Shown here piece by piece: positions 51,937 to 60,200 of a DNA stretch of 64,000 nucleotides; positions within the stretch are counted from its first letter, which is position 1; the number at the start of each line of letters is the position of its first letter. A program made the translations under genes and the position numbers. Source of the DNA: Kaustia mangrovi (GTDB taxonomy: Bacteria; Pseudomonadota; Alphaproteobacteria; Rhizobiales; Im1); NCBI RefSeq assembly GCF_015482775.1, contig NZ_CP058214.1, positions 3,524,501-3,588,500 of the forward strand, written 5' to 3'. The notes beneath the pieces were generated by a model, which was not told where the DNA came from, ran no database searches, and was given only the letters and a program-made list of their open reading frames with translations.

Positions 51937-53073
51937 CTACTCCTCGATCAGCGTCCAGTCGCCGTCCTTGATCTCCAGCATGCGGAATGCCGTGAGATCG
52001 AGGCCGAGATGGTCCTCCGGGCTCATGGTCACGAGCCCCGCCGTGCCCATGAAGCCGGACGTCTTCTCCAACTCGTCGCGAATCGCGGCCGGGTCGGCGC
52101 TGCCGGCACGCTCGATGGCGTCGATCAGCATGTGATAGGCATCGTAGGCATGGCCGCCGAAGGTCGAGACGGGCTCGCCCGTCGCGTCCTCGTAAGCCGT
52201 CTTGTAGGCGGTCACGACCGGCTTCTGGGGGTCGTCGTCGGGCAGCTTGTCGGCGACCAGCAGGGCGGCGGCGGGAAGGCGCACGCCATTGGCGGCATCG
52301 CCGGCTAGCTCGATGAAGGACTTCGACGCCACACCGTGGGACTGGTAGAGCGGCACATCGAGGCCGACCTGACGGTAGTTGCGCGTCACGATGGCCGGGC
52401 CCTGGCCGAAGCCCGGATTGACGACCGCCTGGATGCCGTCCGTGTTCTTGATGTTGGTGAGCTGCGGCGTCATGTCGGAGTCCTTCGGCCCGTAGGTCTC
52501 GTCGGCCACGACCTCGATGCCGTAATCGCCCACCACGTCGAGACACTGTTGGCGCATGGACTGACCGAAGCCGCCGGTGCCGGAGATCATGCCGATCTTG
52601 GTGATCCCCTCGCCCTTCATGTGCTCGAAGATCTTCTGGCAGGCCATGCGGTCGGTATGGGGCGTCTTGAAGACCCATTCCTTGACCGGATCGATGATTG
52701 CGACCGCGCCGGCGAGCGAGATGAACGGCACTTCGGCCTGCTCGAACAGCGGCACCATCGCCATGGTCGCCCCCGTGCTCGTGCCGCCGATCACGGCGAC
52801 CACCTCGTCCTCTTCCAGAAGGCGGGTGGCGAAGGTGCGCGCCTTGTTGGGGTCGGCGCCGTCGTCATAGACGACGAGCTCGATCTTCTCGCCGTTCACG
52901 CCGCCATTGGCATTGGTCTCCTTAACCAGCATCTCCAGCGTCTTCTTCTCCGGGTCGCCGAGGAAGGAGGCGGGGCCGGTGACGGCGAGCGTGGAGCCGA
53001 TCTTGATCTCCGCTGCCGCCGGCGTTGCCAGTACAGCGGTTGCGGCAAGGGCCGCCAAAGCCAGTTTCTTCAT
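51937..53073 (-). CDS. livK: Branched-chain-type ABC transporter substrate-binding protein LivK-like
   Basis: 378 aa from ATG 53073, preceded by GGGAGGAAACCAA. The signal peptide ends at AAA-EI (about 21). The mature protein is a type I periplasmic binding protein (EIKIGSTLAVTGPASFLGDP, NANGGVNGEKIEL, VIGGTSTGATMAMVP). Homologues bind branched amino acids or, in several catabolic clusters, aromatic acids. The gene follows paaN by 41 bp, so uptake of phenylacetate or a precursor is plausible but not proven. Confidence 0.9.
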   Translation of the reverse strand: MKKLALAALAATAVLATPAAAEIKIGSTLAVTGPASFLGDPEKKTLEMLVKETNANGGVNGEKIELVVYDDGADPNKARTFATRLLEEDEVVAVIGGTSTGATMAMVPLFEQAEVPFISLAGAVAIIDPVKEWVFKTPHTDRMACQKIFEHMKGEGITKIGMISGTGGFGQSMRQQCLDVVGDYGIEVVADETYGPKDSDMTPQLTNIKNTDGIQAVVNPGFGQGPAIVTRNYRQVGLDVPLYQSHGVASKSFIELAGDAANGVRLPAAALLVADKLPDDDPQKPVVTAYKTAYEDATGEPVSTFGGHAYDAYHMLIDAIERAGSADPAAIRDELEKTSGFMGTAGLVTMSPEDHLGLDLTAFRMLEIKDGDWTLIEE

Positions 53074-53114
53074 TTGGTTTCCTCCCGTTTTCAAACGTTC
53101 TTCTGGTTTTACGC

Positions 53115-54776
53115 TTACGCAGCCCGCGGCCGCCTGATGGCGGAGATGCGGAAACGGTTGGCCACGAAGGCGGCATCCGTCAGGCACGCATTGCCCGCCG
53201 GATTGGCGCCCGTGACGTGGTAGTCGCTGAAGGCGGCGTTCTGGTTCACGAAGATTCCGCCCGTCAGGTTGCAGGACAGCACGACGCCGGCGGCGGCGAA
53301 GGCGTCCGCGGCCTCGTCGATCAGGGCCTCGTCGGTGGCGTAGATCGCCGCGGTGAGCGCGCCCTTGCGCCGGGCGCCCTCGCTTGCGCGGCGGATGCAG
53401 TCATGGGCGTCGTCGGCCGCGATCACGAAGCTGATCGGTCCGAAGCGCTCTTCCTCGTGGTCATGGGCGTTCGCCCCGTCGAGTTTCACGATCAGCGGGG
53501 TTGCCGTGCGCGCCTCGTCGAGCCCCTCGATCGGGGCCGATGCGCGCGCGAGCGTGCCGAGCTTCGCACAGGCCCCGACGCGCTCGAGCGTCGCCGGCGC
53601 GGCGAGCGCCCCGCAGATGCCGGCGGCGCGGGCGGGATCGCCGAGCAGCTTGTCGACGGCGCCGGCAATGCCATCCGCCACCTCGTCGAAACCCTTGTGA
53701 CCCTCATCCGTCCCGATGCCGTCTCGCGGCACGTAGACGTTCTGCGGGGCGGTGCACATCTGCCCGCTGTAGAGCGACAGGGAGAAGGCGATATTGGCGC
53801 ACATCGCCTTGAAGCTGTCCGTGCCGGTGACGACGATGGAATTGAGCCCGGCCTCTTCCGTGTAGACCTGTGCCTGGCGGGCATTCTCGCGCAGCCATTC
53901 GCCGAAGGCGGAGGAGCCGGTGAAATCGACGATCGCGACCGCCTCGTTCGTGGCGAGCGCCTTGGTGATCTCCGCGCCCGGCTCGTCGACGGCAAGGAGG
54001 ACGGCGTTCGGATCGAGGCCGGCGTCCGCGATCACCGCACGCGCGGTCTCCACGGCAAGCGCGAGCGGCAGGATGGCGGTGGGATGCGGCTTGACGATCA
54101 CGGTATTGCCGGTGGCCAGGCTCGCAAAGAGGCCGGGATAGCTGTTCCAGGTGGGGAAGGTCGCGCAGCCGACGACGAGCGCCAGCCCGCGCGGGATCAC
54201 CCGGTATTCCTTCTCCAGCACGATGGGGTCGTGCTTGCCCTGCGGCTTGGTCCAGGTGACGTGCGCCGGTGTGCGGGTCATTTCGCGCCAGGCATATGCG
54301 ACGGCCTCCAGCCCGCGCTCCTGGGCGTGCGGGCCGCCGGCCTGAAAGGCCATCACGAAGGGCTGACCGGTCGTGTGCATGACCGCGTTTGCCATCTCGA
54401 AACTGTGCCGGTTGAGGCGATGGAGGATTTCAAGGCAGATGCCGACACGCGTCTCCGGCCCCGCCTGGGCCCAGCCCTTGCCCGCCTCGCGGGAGGCGGC
54501 GACGAGCGCGTTGATATCGGCGGTGGGATAGGCGATGTCGAGCGCCATGCCGTAGGGCGAGACCTCCTTGCCGGCGGTCTTGCCATTGGAGGGATGGCCG
54601 TCGAGGGCGAAACGCCCCCCGAGCCTGGCGCGGAACGCAGCCTCGCCATCCTCCTTTGCGGTCTCGCCATAGATCTTGCGGGACGGTGCCTCCGGATACG
54701 CCTCCCAGTAGCCGCGCTCCTCTATGGCCCTGAGCGCCCGGTCGAGCAGCGGCTTGTGCGTGTCGAAGAATCCCAT
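53115..54776 (-). CDS. paaN: Phenylacetic acid degradation protein PaaN, aldehyde dehydrogenase fold
   Basis: 553 aa from ATG 54776, seven bases after AAGGGA. The aldehyde dehydrogenase fold shows the nucleotide loop (FTGSSAFGEWL), the general-base Glu region (YTEEAGLNS) and the catalytic Cys in SGQMCTAPQ. The opening MGFFDTHKPLLDRALRAI is typical of the PaaN (paaN_2) family. It lacks the fused hotdog hydratase domain of E. coli PaaZ. It may oxidise the ring-opened semialdehyde-CoA, but the family's exact role is debated. First gene of the minus-strand unit with livKHMGF; divergent from paaG. Confidence 0.9.
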   Translation of the reverse strand: MGFFDTHKPLLDRALRAIEERGYWEAYPEAPSRKIYGETAKEDGEAAFRARLGGRFALDGHPSNGKTAGKEVSPYGMALDIAYPTADINALVAASREAGKGWAQAGPETRVGICLEILHRLNRHSFEMANAVMHTTGQPFVMAFQAGGPHAQERGLEAVAYAWREMTRTPAHVTWTKPQGKHDPIVLEKEYRVIPRGLALVVGCATFPTWNSYPGLFASLATGNTVIVKPHPTAILPLALAVETARAVIADAGLDPNAVLLAVDEPGAEITKALATNEAVAIVDFTGSSAFGEWLRENARQAQVYTEEAGLNSIVVTGTDSFKAMCANIAFSLSLYSGQMCTAPQNVYVPRDGIGTDEGHKGFDEVADGIAGAVDKLLGDPARAAGICGALAAPATLERVGACAKLGTLARASAPIEGLDEARTATPLIVKLDGANAHDHEEERFGPISFVIAADDAHDCIRRASEGARRKGALTAAIYATDEALIDEAADAFAAAGVVLSCNLTGGIFVNQNAAFSDYHVTGANPAGNACLTDAAFVANRFRISAIRRPRAA

Positions 54777-54888
54777 GGTCTGTCCCTTCGGTTTCGGTCG
54801 TGGCACCGGCTGGCCGGACGGGCCGCGATGCCGGCAGGATGCCCGCGAGCATCCCGTCCCCCGTGGTCTCTAGCTCTTTGTTCTGCAG

Positions 54889-54934
54889 CGCTTTCGAACC
54901 GAAAAAGTGGCGTCCACTTTTCCTGAAAAGCGCT
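54889..54934. repeat. Dispersed intergenic palindrome, copy 2
   Basis: GCGCTTTCGAACCG ... AAAAGTGGCGTCCACTTTT ... GAAAAGCGC mirrors the element at 24949-24993 with small changes. It sits upstream of paaN in the divergent control region. Confidence 0.75.
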
Positions 54935-55040
54935 CCAACTGTCGTGTTCTGTGGAAAAGGCCGGTCGCCGCGAGGGGCGCCGATCGTTTCCTCCCATGTC
55001 CGGTCCCGCTCGGGCGAGGCCTTGTTCCCTTGTTTCAAAC

Positions 55041-55069
55041 ATAATTGACCGACCGGTCGATTTATGCAA
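55041..55069 (-). promoter_or_regulatory. Promoter candidate for paaN-liv
   Basis: On the minus strand TTGCAT (55069-55064), 17 bp, AATTAT (55046-55041). The TetR-type palindrome fills the spacer, a position from which a repressor would block polymerase. Both hexamers are imperfect. Confidence 0.4.
55050..55059. promoter_or_regulatory. TetR-type palindromic operator candidate
   Basis: CGACCGGTCG is a perfect 10-bp palindrome in the longer imperfect TTGACCGACCGGTCGATTTA. It lies about 82 bp before the paaG GTG and about 275 bp before the paaN ATG, between divergent units. The TetR gene at 57805 is at the end of the paaG unit. The same decamer occurs by chance within coding DNA at 5217-5226 and 41322-41331, so specificity must come from the flanks. 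Confidence 0.5.
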
Positions 55070-55140
55070 GAGTTTTGTTAACGAGGATGGCCGGAGGCGC
55101 CGAAAAGCGCCGTCAAGAACCGGCACAGGGAGGAAACGAG

Positions 55141-55941
55141 GTGACGGAAGGACCGGTGCGCGTCGAGCGCGGCGACGGTCGGATGACGGTGACGCTCAAC
55201 CGTCCCGACAAACTCAACAGCTTTACCGTGGAGATGCACGAGGCGTTCCGTGCAGCGCTCGAGGAGGCTGCGCGCGACGGCTGTCGCGCGGTGCTGGTCA
55301 CGGGCGCGGGGCGTGCCTTCTGCGCGGGCCAGGATCTCTCCGAACCCTTTCCCGAGGGGCCCGATGGCCGGCTCGATCTCGGCGAGACGCTGGAGCGCAA
55401 TTTCAATCCGACCGTCCGCCTCATCCGGGCGCTGGATATGCCGGTGATCGCCGCGGTGAACGGGGTGGCGGCCGGCGCGGGCGCCAATATCGCGCTCGCC
55501 TGCGACATCGTTCTGGCGGCGAAGAGCGCAAGCTTCATCCAGGCTTTCGTCAAGATCGGTCTCCTGCCGGATTCCGGCGGCACGTGGACGCTCACCCGGG
55601 CGCTCGGCGAGGCGCGCGCCAAGGGGCTCGCCATGACCGGCGAGCCGCTCTCGGCGGAACGCGCCGAGCAATGGGGTCTCATCTGGCGCTGCGTGGAGGA
55701 CGCGGAGCTGATGGCGGAGGCCGACGCGCTCGCCGACAGCCTGGCGAAGGGCCCGACGGCGGGGCTCGCGCTGACCAAGCAGGCGATCCACGCCGCCGCG
55801 GCGAACGATTTCTCCAGCCAGCTCGACCTCGAGCGCGACCTGCAGCGCGAGGCCGGCCGCACCCACGATCACGCGGAGGGCGTGCGCGCCTTCTCCGAGC
55901 GCCGCGCGCCCGTCTTCACCGGCCGGCGCGAGCCCGAATGA
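55141..55941 (+). CDS. paaG: Enoyl-CoA hydratase/isomerase, 1,2-epoxyphenylacetyl-CoA isomerase PaaG
   Basis: 266 aa from GTG 55141, eight bases after GGGAGG; a longer in-frame start exists upstream without a site. The crotonase fold shows RAFCAGQDLSE (oxyanion hole), NGVAAGAGANIALACDIV and KIGLLPDSGGTWTL with the Asp expected in PaaG isomerases. It converts the epoxide from PaaABCE to the oxepin-CoA. First gene of paaG-paaI-paaK-tetR; its stop overlaps or nearly abuts the paaI start. Confidence 0.9.
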   Translation: MTEGPVRVERGDGRMTVTLNRPDKLNSFTVEMHEAFRAALEEAARDGCRAVLVTGAGRAFCAGQDLSEPFPEGPDGRLDLGETLERNFNPTVRLIRALDMPVIAAVNGVAAGAGANIALACDIVLAAKSASFIQAFVKIGLLPDSGGTWTLTRALGEARAKGLAMTGEPLSAERAEQWGLIWRCVEDAELMAEADALADSLAKGPTAGLALTKQAIHAAAANDFSSQLDLERDLQREAGRTHDHAEGVRAFSERRAPVFTGRREPE

Positions 55942-55955
55942 GAGGCCCGAACGCA

Positions 55956-56414
55956 ATGAACGACCAGACGATCCCGGAAGAGGGCGCACAAACGCTGGCC
56001 ATGGCCTGCGCACAGGCCATGTGGGCCGACGACCGGGCCTCGCAGGGCCTCGGCATGGAGCTCGTGGAGGTCGCGCCGGGCCGGGCGGTGCTGGAGATGA
56101 CCGTCACGCCCGCCATGACCAACGGCCACGGCATGTGCCATGGCGGTTTCATCTTCACCCTAGCCGACAGCGCCTTCGCCTTCGCCTGCAATACCTACAA
56201 CCAGCGCACCGTGGCGCTGCACTGCGCGATCACCTTCATCGCCCCGGTCTCGAAGGGGGACAGGCTGCGCGCGACGGCGCGCGAGATTTCGCGGCGCGGC
56301 CGCTCCGGCATCTACGACATCGCCGTGAGCCTTCCCGACGGAACGGTGGTCGCGGAATTCCGCGGACAGTCCCGCACGATCAAGGGGACGCTCCTGGACG
56401 GCGAGGGACAATGA
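55956..56414 (+). CDS. paaI: Hydroxyphenylacetyl-CoA thioesterase PaaI
   Basis: 152 aa from ATG 55956; ATG 55938 overlapping the paaG stop (ATGA) is the alternative and adds six residues. The hotdog fold motif NGHGMCHGGFIFTLAD (56-71) has the conserved Asn, His and Asp of PaaI. The enzyme frees CoA from dead-end ring-hydroxylated products and protects the CoA pool. It lies between paaG and paaK. Confidence 0.93.
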   Translation: MNDQTIPEEGAQTLAMACAQAMWADDRASQGLGMELVEVAPGRAVLEMTVTPAMTNGHGMCHGGFIFTLADSAFAFACNTYNQRTVALHCAITFIAPVSKGDRLRATAREISRRGRSGIYDIAVSLPDGTVVAEFRGQSRTIKGTLLDGEGQ

Positions 56415-56448
56415 AGAACGACAAGCATCCCAAGACGGAGGAAACGCG

Positions 56449-57756
56449 ATGATCACGATGGAGAAGGTCGGGCTCGACGCAATCGAGAACGCGTCGCGCG
56501 ACGAGATCAGCGCGCTGCAGCTCGAACGCCTGAAATGGTCGCTCGCCCACGCCTATGAGAATGTCCCCTTCTATCGCGAATCGTTCAAACGGCACGGCGT
56601 GCACCCGGACGACCTGTCCACGCTGAGCGATCTGAGGAAATTCCCCTTCACCACCAAGGCGGACCTGCGCGACAACTACCCCTTCGGCATGTTCGCGGTG
56701 CCGCGCGAGAAGGTGGTGCGGCTCCATGCCTCCTCCGGCACGACGGGCAAGCCGACGGTGGTCGGCTATACCGAGCGCGATATCGCGACGTGGTCGCGTG
56801 TCGTCGCCCGCTCGATCTTCGCCTCCGGCGGCCGGCCGGGCGACATCGTCCACGTCGCCTATGGCTACGGGCTCTTCACCGGCGGGCTCGGCGCCCATTA
56901 CGGCGCGGAGGAGCTTGGCTGCACGGTCGTCCCGGTCTCCGGCGGCATGACGGAGCGCCAGGTCATGCTGATCCAGGACTTCCAGCCCCGGGTCATCATG
57001 GTCACGCCCTCCTACATGCTCTCCATCCTGGACGAGTTCCGGCGCCTCGGCTTCGATCCGCGGCGCTCCTCCATCAAGGTCGGCATCTTCGGGGCGGAGC
57101 CCTGGACCAATGCCATGCGCCAGGAGATCGAGGAGGCCTTCGACATGGACGCCGTCGACATTTACGGCCTGTCGGAGGTGATCGGGCCGGGCGTGGCGAA
57201 CGAATGCGTGGAGACCAAGGACGGCCTCCACATCTGGGAGGACCACTTCTATCCGGAGGTGGTCGATCCCGAGACCGGCGAGCCGGTCGCCGACGGCGAG
57301 GTCGGCGAGCTCGTCTTCACCTCGCTCACCAAGGAAGCCATGCCCATCGTGCGCTACCGCACGCGCGACCTCACCCGCCTTCTGCCGGGCACGGCGCGCG
57401 CCATGCGGCGCATGGAGAAGGTGACCGGGCGCTCCGACGACATGATGATCGTGCGCGGTGTCAATGTGTTCCCGACCCAGATCGAGGAGCAGCTCCTGAA
57501 ATGCGAGGGACTCGCGCCGCATTACTGGATCGAGCTCACCCGCAAGGGGCGCCTCGACGGCATGGTCGTCCATGTGGAATGCACGGCGGACGCGGCCGCG
57601 ACCGATGCCCGCGCGGCCAGTGCGCGCGAGCTCGCCAGCCACATCAAGAGCGTGATCGGCGTGTCCACCGAGATCGTCGTGAACGACCCCGGTGGCGTGG
57701 AGCGGTCGGTCGGCAAGGCAAGGCGGGTGGTGGACAATCGGGACTCCAACCGCTAG
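56449..57756 (+). CDS. paaK: Phenylacetate-CoA ligase PaaK
   Basis: 435 aa; ATG 56449 is eight bases after GGAG. The adenylate-forming signature SSGTTGKP is at 95-102, then GAEPWTNAMR, YGLSEVIGPG and GRSDDMMIVRGVNVFP in the C-terminal domain. It activates phenylacetate with ATP and CoA, the first step of the pathway and the source of the inducer phenylacetyl-CoA. It follows paaI by 34 bp. Confidence 0.95.
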   Translation: MITMEKVGLDAIENASRDEISALQLERLKWSLAHAYENVPFYRESFKRHGVHPDDLSTLSDLRKFPFTTKADLRDNYPFGMFAVPREKVVRLHASSGTTGKPTVVGYTERDIATWSRVVARSIFASGGRPGDIVHVAYGYGLFTGGLGAHYGAEELGCTVVPVSGGMTERQVMLIQDFQPRVIMVTPSYMLSILDEFRRLGFDPRRSSIKVGIFGAEPWTNAMRQEIEEAFDMDAVDIYGLSEVIGPGVANECVETKDGLHIWEDHFYPEVVDPETGEPVADGEVGELVFTSLTKEAMPIVRYRTRDLTRLLPGTARAMRRMEKVTGRSDDMMIVRGVNVFPTQIEEQLLKCEGLAPHYWIELTRKGRLDGMVVHVECTADAAATDARAASARELASHIKSVIGVSTEIVVNDPGGVERSVGKARRVVDNRDSNR

Positions 57757-57804
57757 GTCCAGACCCCGCAGCCGGACAACGGACGGAAGACGGAGTTTCA
57801 AGCG

Positions 57805-58443
57805 ATGGCGCGCACCCGCGCGGCCGATTACGACGAGAAGCGTCACAGGATCCTGCGCACCGCGTCGGAGCTGTTCGCCGAGCATGGCTACGAGACGGCG
57901 TCCATGGCCATGGTCGCGGAGGCCTGCGGCATGTCCAAGCCGCTGCTCTATCACTATTACGACAGCAAGTCGGCGCTGCTCTTCGACATCATCGAGGTTC
58001 ACCTGCAGGACCTCATCGCCGCGGTGGACGAGGCCGACGACGGGGGCGCGCCGCCGCGCGCGCGCCTCAATGCGGTGATCACCGCGCTTCTGGAGGGCTA
58101 TCGGGACGCCGATAGCGACCACAAGGTGCAGATCAACGCGCTGTCGCGCCTGCCGGAGGACCAGCAAGGCCATCTGAGGGCGATGGAGCGTCAACTCGTC
58201 GAGCGCTTCGCGGCGATCCTGGCCGCGGCCAATCCGGGGCTCGCGCCCGACGGCATCCTTCTCAAACCCGTCACCATGTCGCTCTTCGGCATGCTCAACT
58301 GGCACTATATGTGGTTCCGCCCCGACGGCCCCGTGACCCGCGAGGCCTATGCGGACATGGCGACGACGCTGATCCTGGAGGGTTCGCGCGCCCTCACCGA
58401 GGCCGCCGCCGACGCGGAGCCGGAGCGCGTCCCCGGCGCCTGA
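57805..58443 (+). CDS. TetR/AcrR family regulator of the paa island (PaaR-like)
   Basis: 212 aa. The N-terminal helix-turn-helix domain spans about 14-60 (ILRTASELFAEHGYETASMAMVAEACGM, cut: LFAEHGYETA and KPLLYHYYDSKSALL). The C-terminal ligand domain has FGMLNWHYMWF near the end. It lies 48 bp after paaK on the same strand, so it is probably part of paaGIK-tetR and may respond to phenylacetyl-CoA, as TetR-type PaaR does in other bacteria. Its likely operator is the palindrome at 55050. Confidence 0.88.
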   Translation: MARTRAADYDEKRHRILRTASELFAEHGYETASMAMVAEACGMSKPLLYHYYDSKSALLFDIIEVHLQDLIAAVDEADDGGAPPRARLNAVITALLEGYRDADSDHKVQINALSRLPEDQQGHLRAMERQLVERFAAILAAANPGLAPDGILLKPVTMSLFGMLNWHYMWFRPDGPVTREAYADMATTLILEGSRALTEAAADAEPERVPGA

Positions 58444-58582
58444 CCGTCGACACCTGCCTCCGCGCCTGACCTCCGGACAGCGCGGGGATAGCAGCCCACC
58501 ATGCGCAATTGCCCCTGTCGTCCCGGCCCCGCCGCGGCCCATAATGGGCCCGTTGCCGGTTGTCCCGAGACGAGGTGATCCG

Positions 58583-59563
58583 ATGAGACCGCCCGCTGCC
58601 CTTGTTGCCGCCCTTGTCGCCGCCGTGCTCGTGGCCGGGTCCGCGACCATGGCGGAGGCCGGCGCCGTCAGGACGGAAAGCTTCGCGGTGCCGGACGGCG
58701 CCCATCCTCACGACGTTGCGCCCGACCCGTCCGGCGGCGCCGTCTGGTATACTGCCCAGCACCAGGGCGCCCTTGGCCGGCTCGATCCGGAGACGGGGGA
58801 GACCCGGCAGGTCGCGCTCGGCGAGGGCTCGCGCCCGCACGGCGTCATCGTCGGTCCGCGCGGGCTCGCCTGGGTGACCGATGGCGGGTTGAACGCCATC
58901 GTGTCCGTGCATCCCGAAAGTCTCGACGTGACCCGCTATCCGCTGCCGGAGGGGCGCGGCAACGCCAATCTCAATACGGCGGCCTTCGACGGGAACGGCG
59001 TGCTCTGGTTCACCGGACAGGCGGGCATCTATGGCCGGCTCGATCCGGAAACCGGGGAGATGGCCGTGTTCGACGCGCCGCGCGGCTACGGCCCCTACGG
59101 CATCGATGCGACGCCCGGGGGCGAGATCTGGTATGCGTCTCTCGCCGGCTCCTATATCGGCCATGTCGACACGGAGACGGGGGAGGTCGAGGTGGTCGAT
59201 CCGCCGACGGCGGACGCCGGGACGCGTCGCGTCTGGTCGGATTCCGGTGGCGTATTGTGGGTCAGCGAGTGGAATGCCGGCCAGCTCGCCCGCTACGATC
59301 CCGAAACCGGCGCGTGGCGGGAATGGCCGCTGCCGGGCGACGATCCGGCCGCCTATGCGGTTTATGTCGACGAGACCGACAGCGTGTGGGTCAGCGATTT
59401 CGGGGCCAATGCCGTTTTGCGGTTCGACCCGGAGACGGAACGCTTCGAAAGCTTTCCGATCGACCGGTCCCACGCCAATGTCAGGCAGATGCTCGGGCGT
59501 CCGGGCGAGGTCTGGGCGGCGGAGTCCGGCATCGACCGGCTGACGGTCTATCACTACGAGTAG
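58583..59563 (+). CDS. Exported beta-propeller protein, virginiamycin B lyase (Vgb)-like
   Basis: 326 aa from ATG 58583, seven bases after CGAGG. The signal peptide ends near residue 26 (AEA-GA). The body repeats a WYT/WFT/WYA/WVS blade pattern (AVWYTAQHQGALGRLDPETG, WFTGQAGIYGRLDPETG, IWYASLAGSYIGHVD, LWVSEWNAGQLARYD), about six to seven blades of the Vgb/streptogramin lyase type. Most such proteins are not antibiotic lyases; a sugar-lactone or signalling role is also possible. It lies 25 bp before the exported dioxygenase-like gene. Confidence 0.82.
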   Translation: MRPPAALVAALVAAVLVAGSATMAEAGAVRTESFAVPDGAHPHDVAPDPSGGAVWYTAQHQGALGRLDPETGETRQVALGEGSRPHGVIVGPRGLAWVTDGGLNAIVSVHPESLDVTRYPLPEGRGNANLNTAAFDGNGVLWFTGQAGIYGRLDPETGEMAVFDAPRGYGPYGIDATPGGEIWYASLAGSYIGHVDTETGEVEVVDPPTADAGTRRVWSDSGGVLWVSEWNAGQLARYDPETGAWREWPLPGDDPAAYAVYVDETDSVWVSDFGANAVLRFDPETERFESFPIDRSHANVRQMLGRPGEVWAAESGIDRLTVYHYE

Positions 59564-59588
59564 GTGAGGCATAACGGAGAACGGCTCC

Positions 59589-60194
59589 ATGCGCGGCAAC
59601 CGGCCGACACGGCGTGCGGTCCTGCGGCAGTGGCTGGCCCTGCCGGCGCTGCCGGCCGCTCTCGCCCTGTCGGCGGCGTCCGCGCCGGGGGCGGAGCGGC
59701 GGCTGGTCCCGACGCCGGCCTGCGACGACCGGGAGGATACGACCCCGTCCCAGACGGAAGGCCCGTTCCACAAGCCGGACTCTCCGATGCGCCACGAGTT
59801 CGTTCCGGAGGATGCGGGCGGGCAGGTGACGCTCGTCGGGCTCGTCCTCACGCCCCGGTGCCGCCCGGTGACGAATGCCCTTGTCGACATCTGGCACGCC
59901 GATCCGGACGGTGCCTATGACAATGACGGCTTCCGGTTCCGGGGCCACCAGTTCACCGATCCGGACGGACGCTACTGGGTGAGAACCCTCAGGCCCGGCC
60001 TCTACGGGTCCCGGACGCGGCACTACCATGTGAAAATCCAGCCTGAGGGCGGCCCGCTCCTGACGACGCAGCTCTACTTCCCCGGCGAGGCGCGCAATGG
60101 CGACGACTGGCTGTTCGACCCCGCGCTGGTGATGACGATGGCCGAAGTCGGCGACGGGGAACTCGGACGCTTCGATTTCGTGGTGGATGTATAG
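59589..60194 (+). CDS. TAT-exported intradiol dioxygenase-like protein
   Basis: 201 aa. The N-terminus has a twin-arginine motif TRRAVLRQW (7-15) and a hydrophobic stretch to about residue 34. The rest is the intradiol (protocatechuate/catechol) dioxygenase core with DIWHADPDGAYD and a RHYHVKI segment. The four iron ligands of that family appear to be kept: Y110, Y139, H145 and H147. Cytoplasmic enzymes are longer; this short exported form belongs to a group of unknown substrate. It follows the Vgb-like gene by 25 bp, so the two may be one operon acting on a periplasmic aromatic compound. Confidence 0.82.
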   Translation: MRGNRPTRRAVLRQWLALPALPAALALSAASAPGAERRLVPTPACDDREDTTPSQTEGPFHKPDSPMRHEFVPEDAGGQVTLVGLVLTPRCRPVTNALVDIWHADPDGAYDNDGFRFRGHQFTDPDGRYWVRTLRPGLYGSRTRHYHVKIQPEGGPLLTTQLYFPGEARNGDDWLFDPALVMTMAEVGDGELGRFDFVVDV

Positions 60195-60200
60195 GGCGGT

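Larger units (their letters stand above)
54777..55140. other. Divergent control region, paaN-liv / paaG
   Basis: 364 bp shared by the two divergent units. It holds the dispersed palindrome copy 2, a TetR-type palindrome and a promoter candidate, each listed separately. No gene is seen. Confidence 0.6.
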
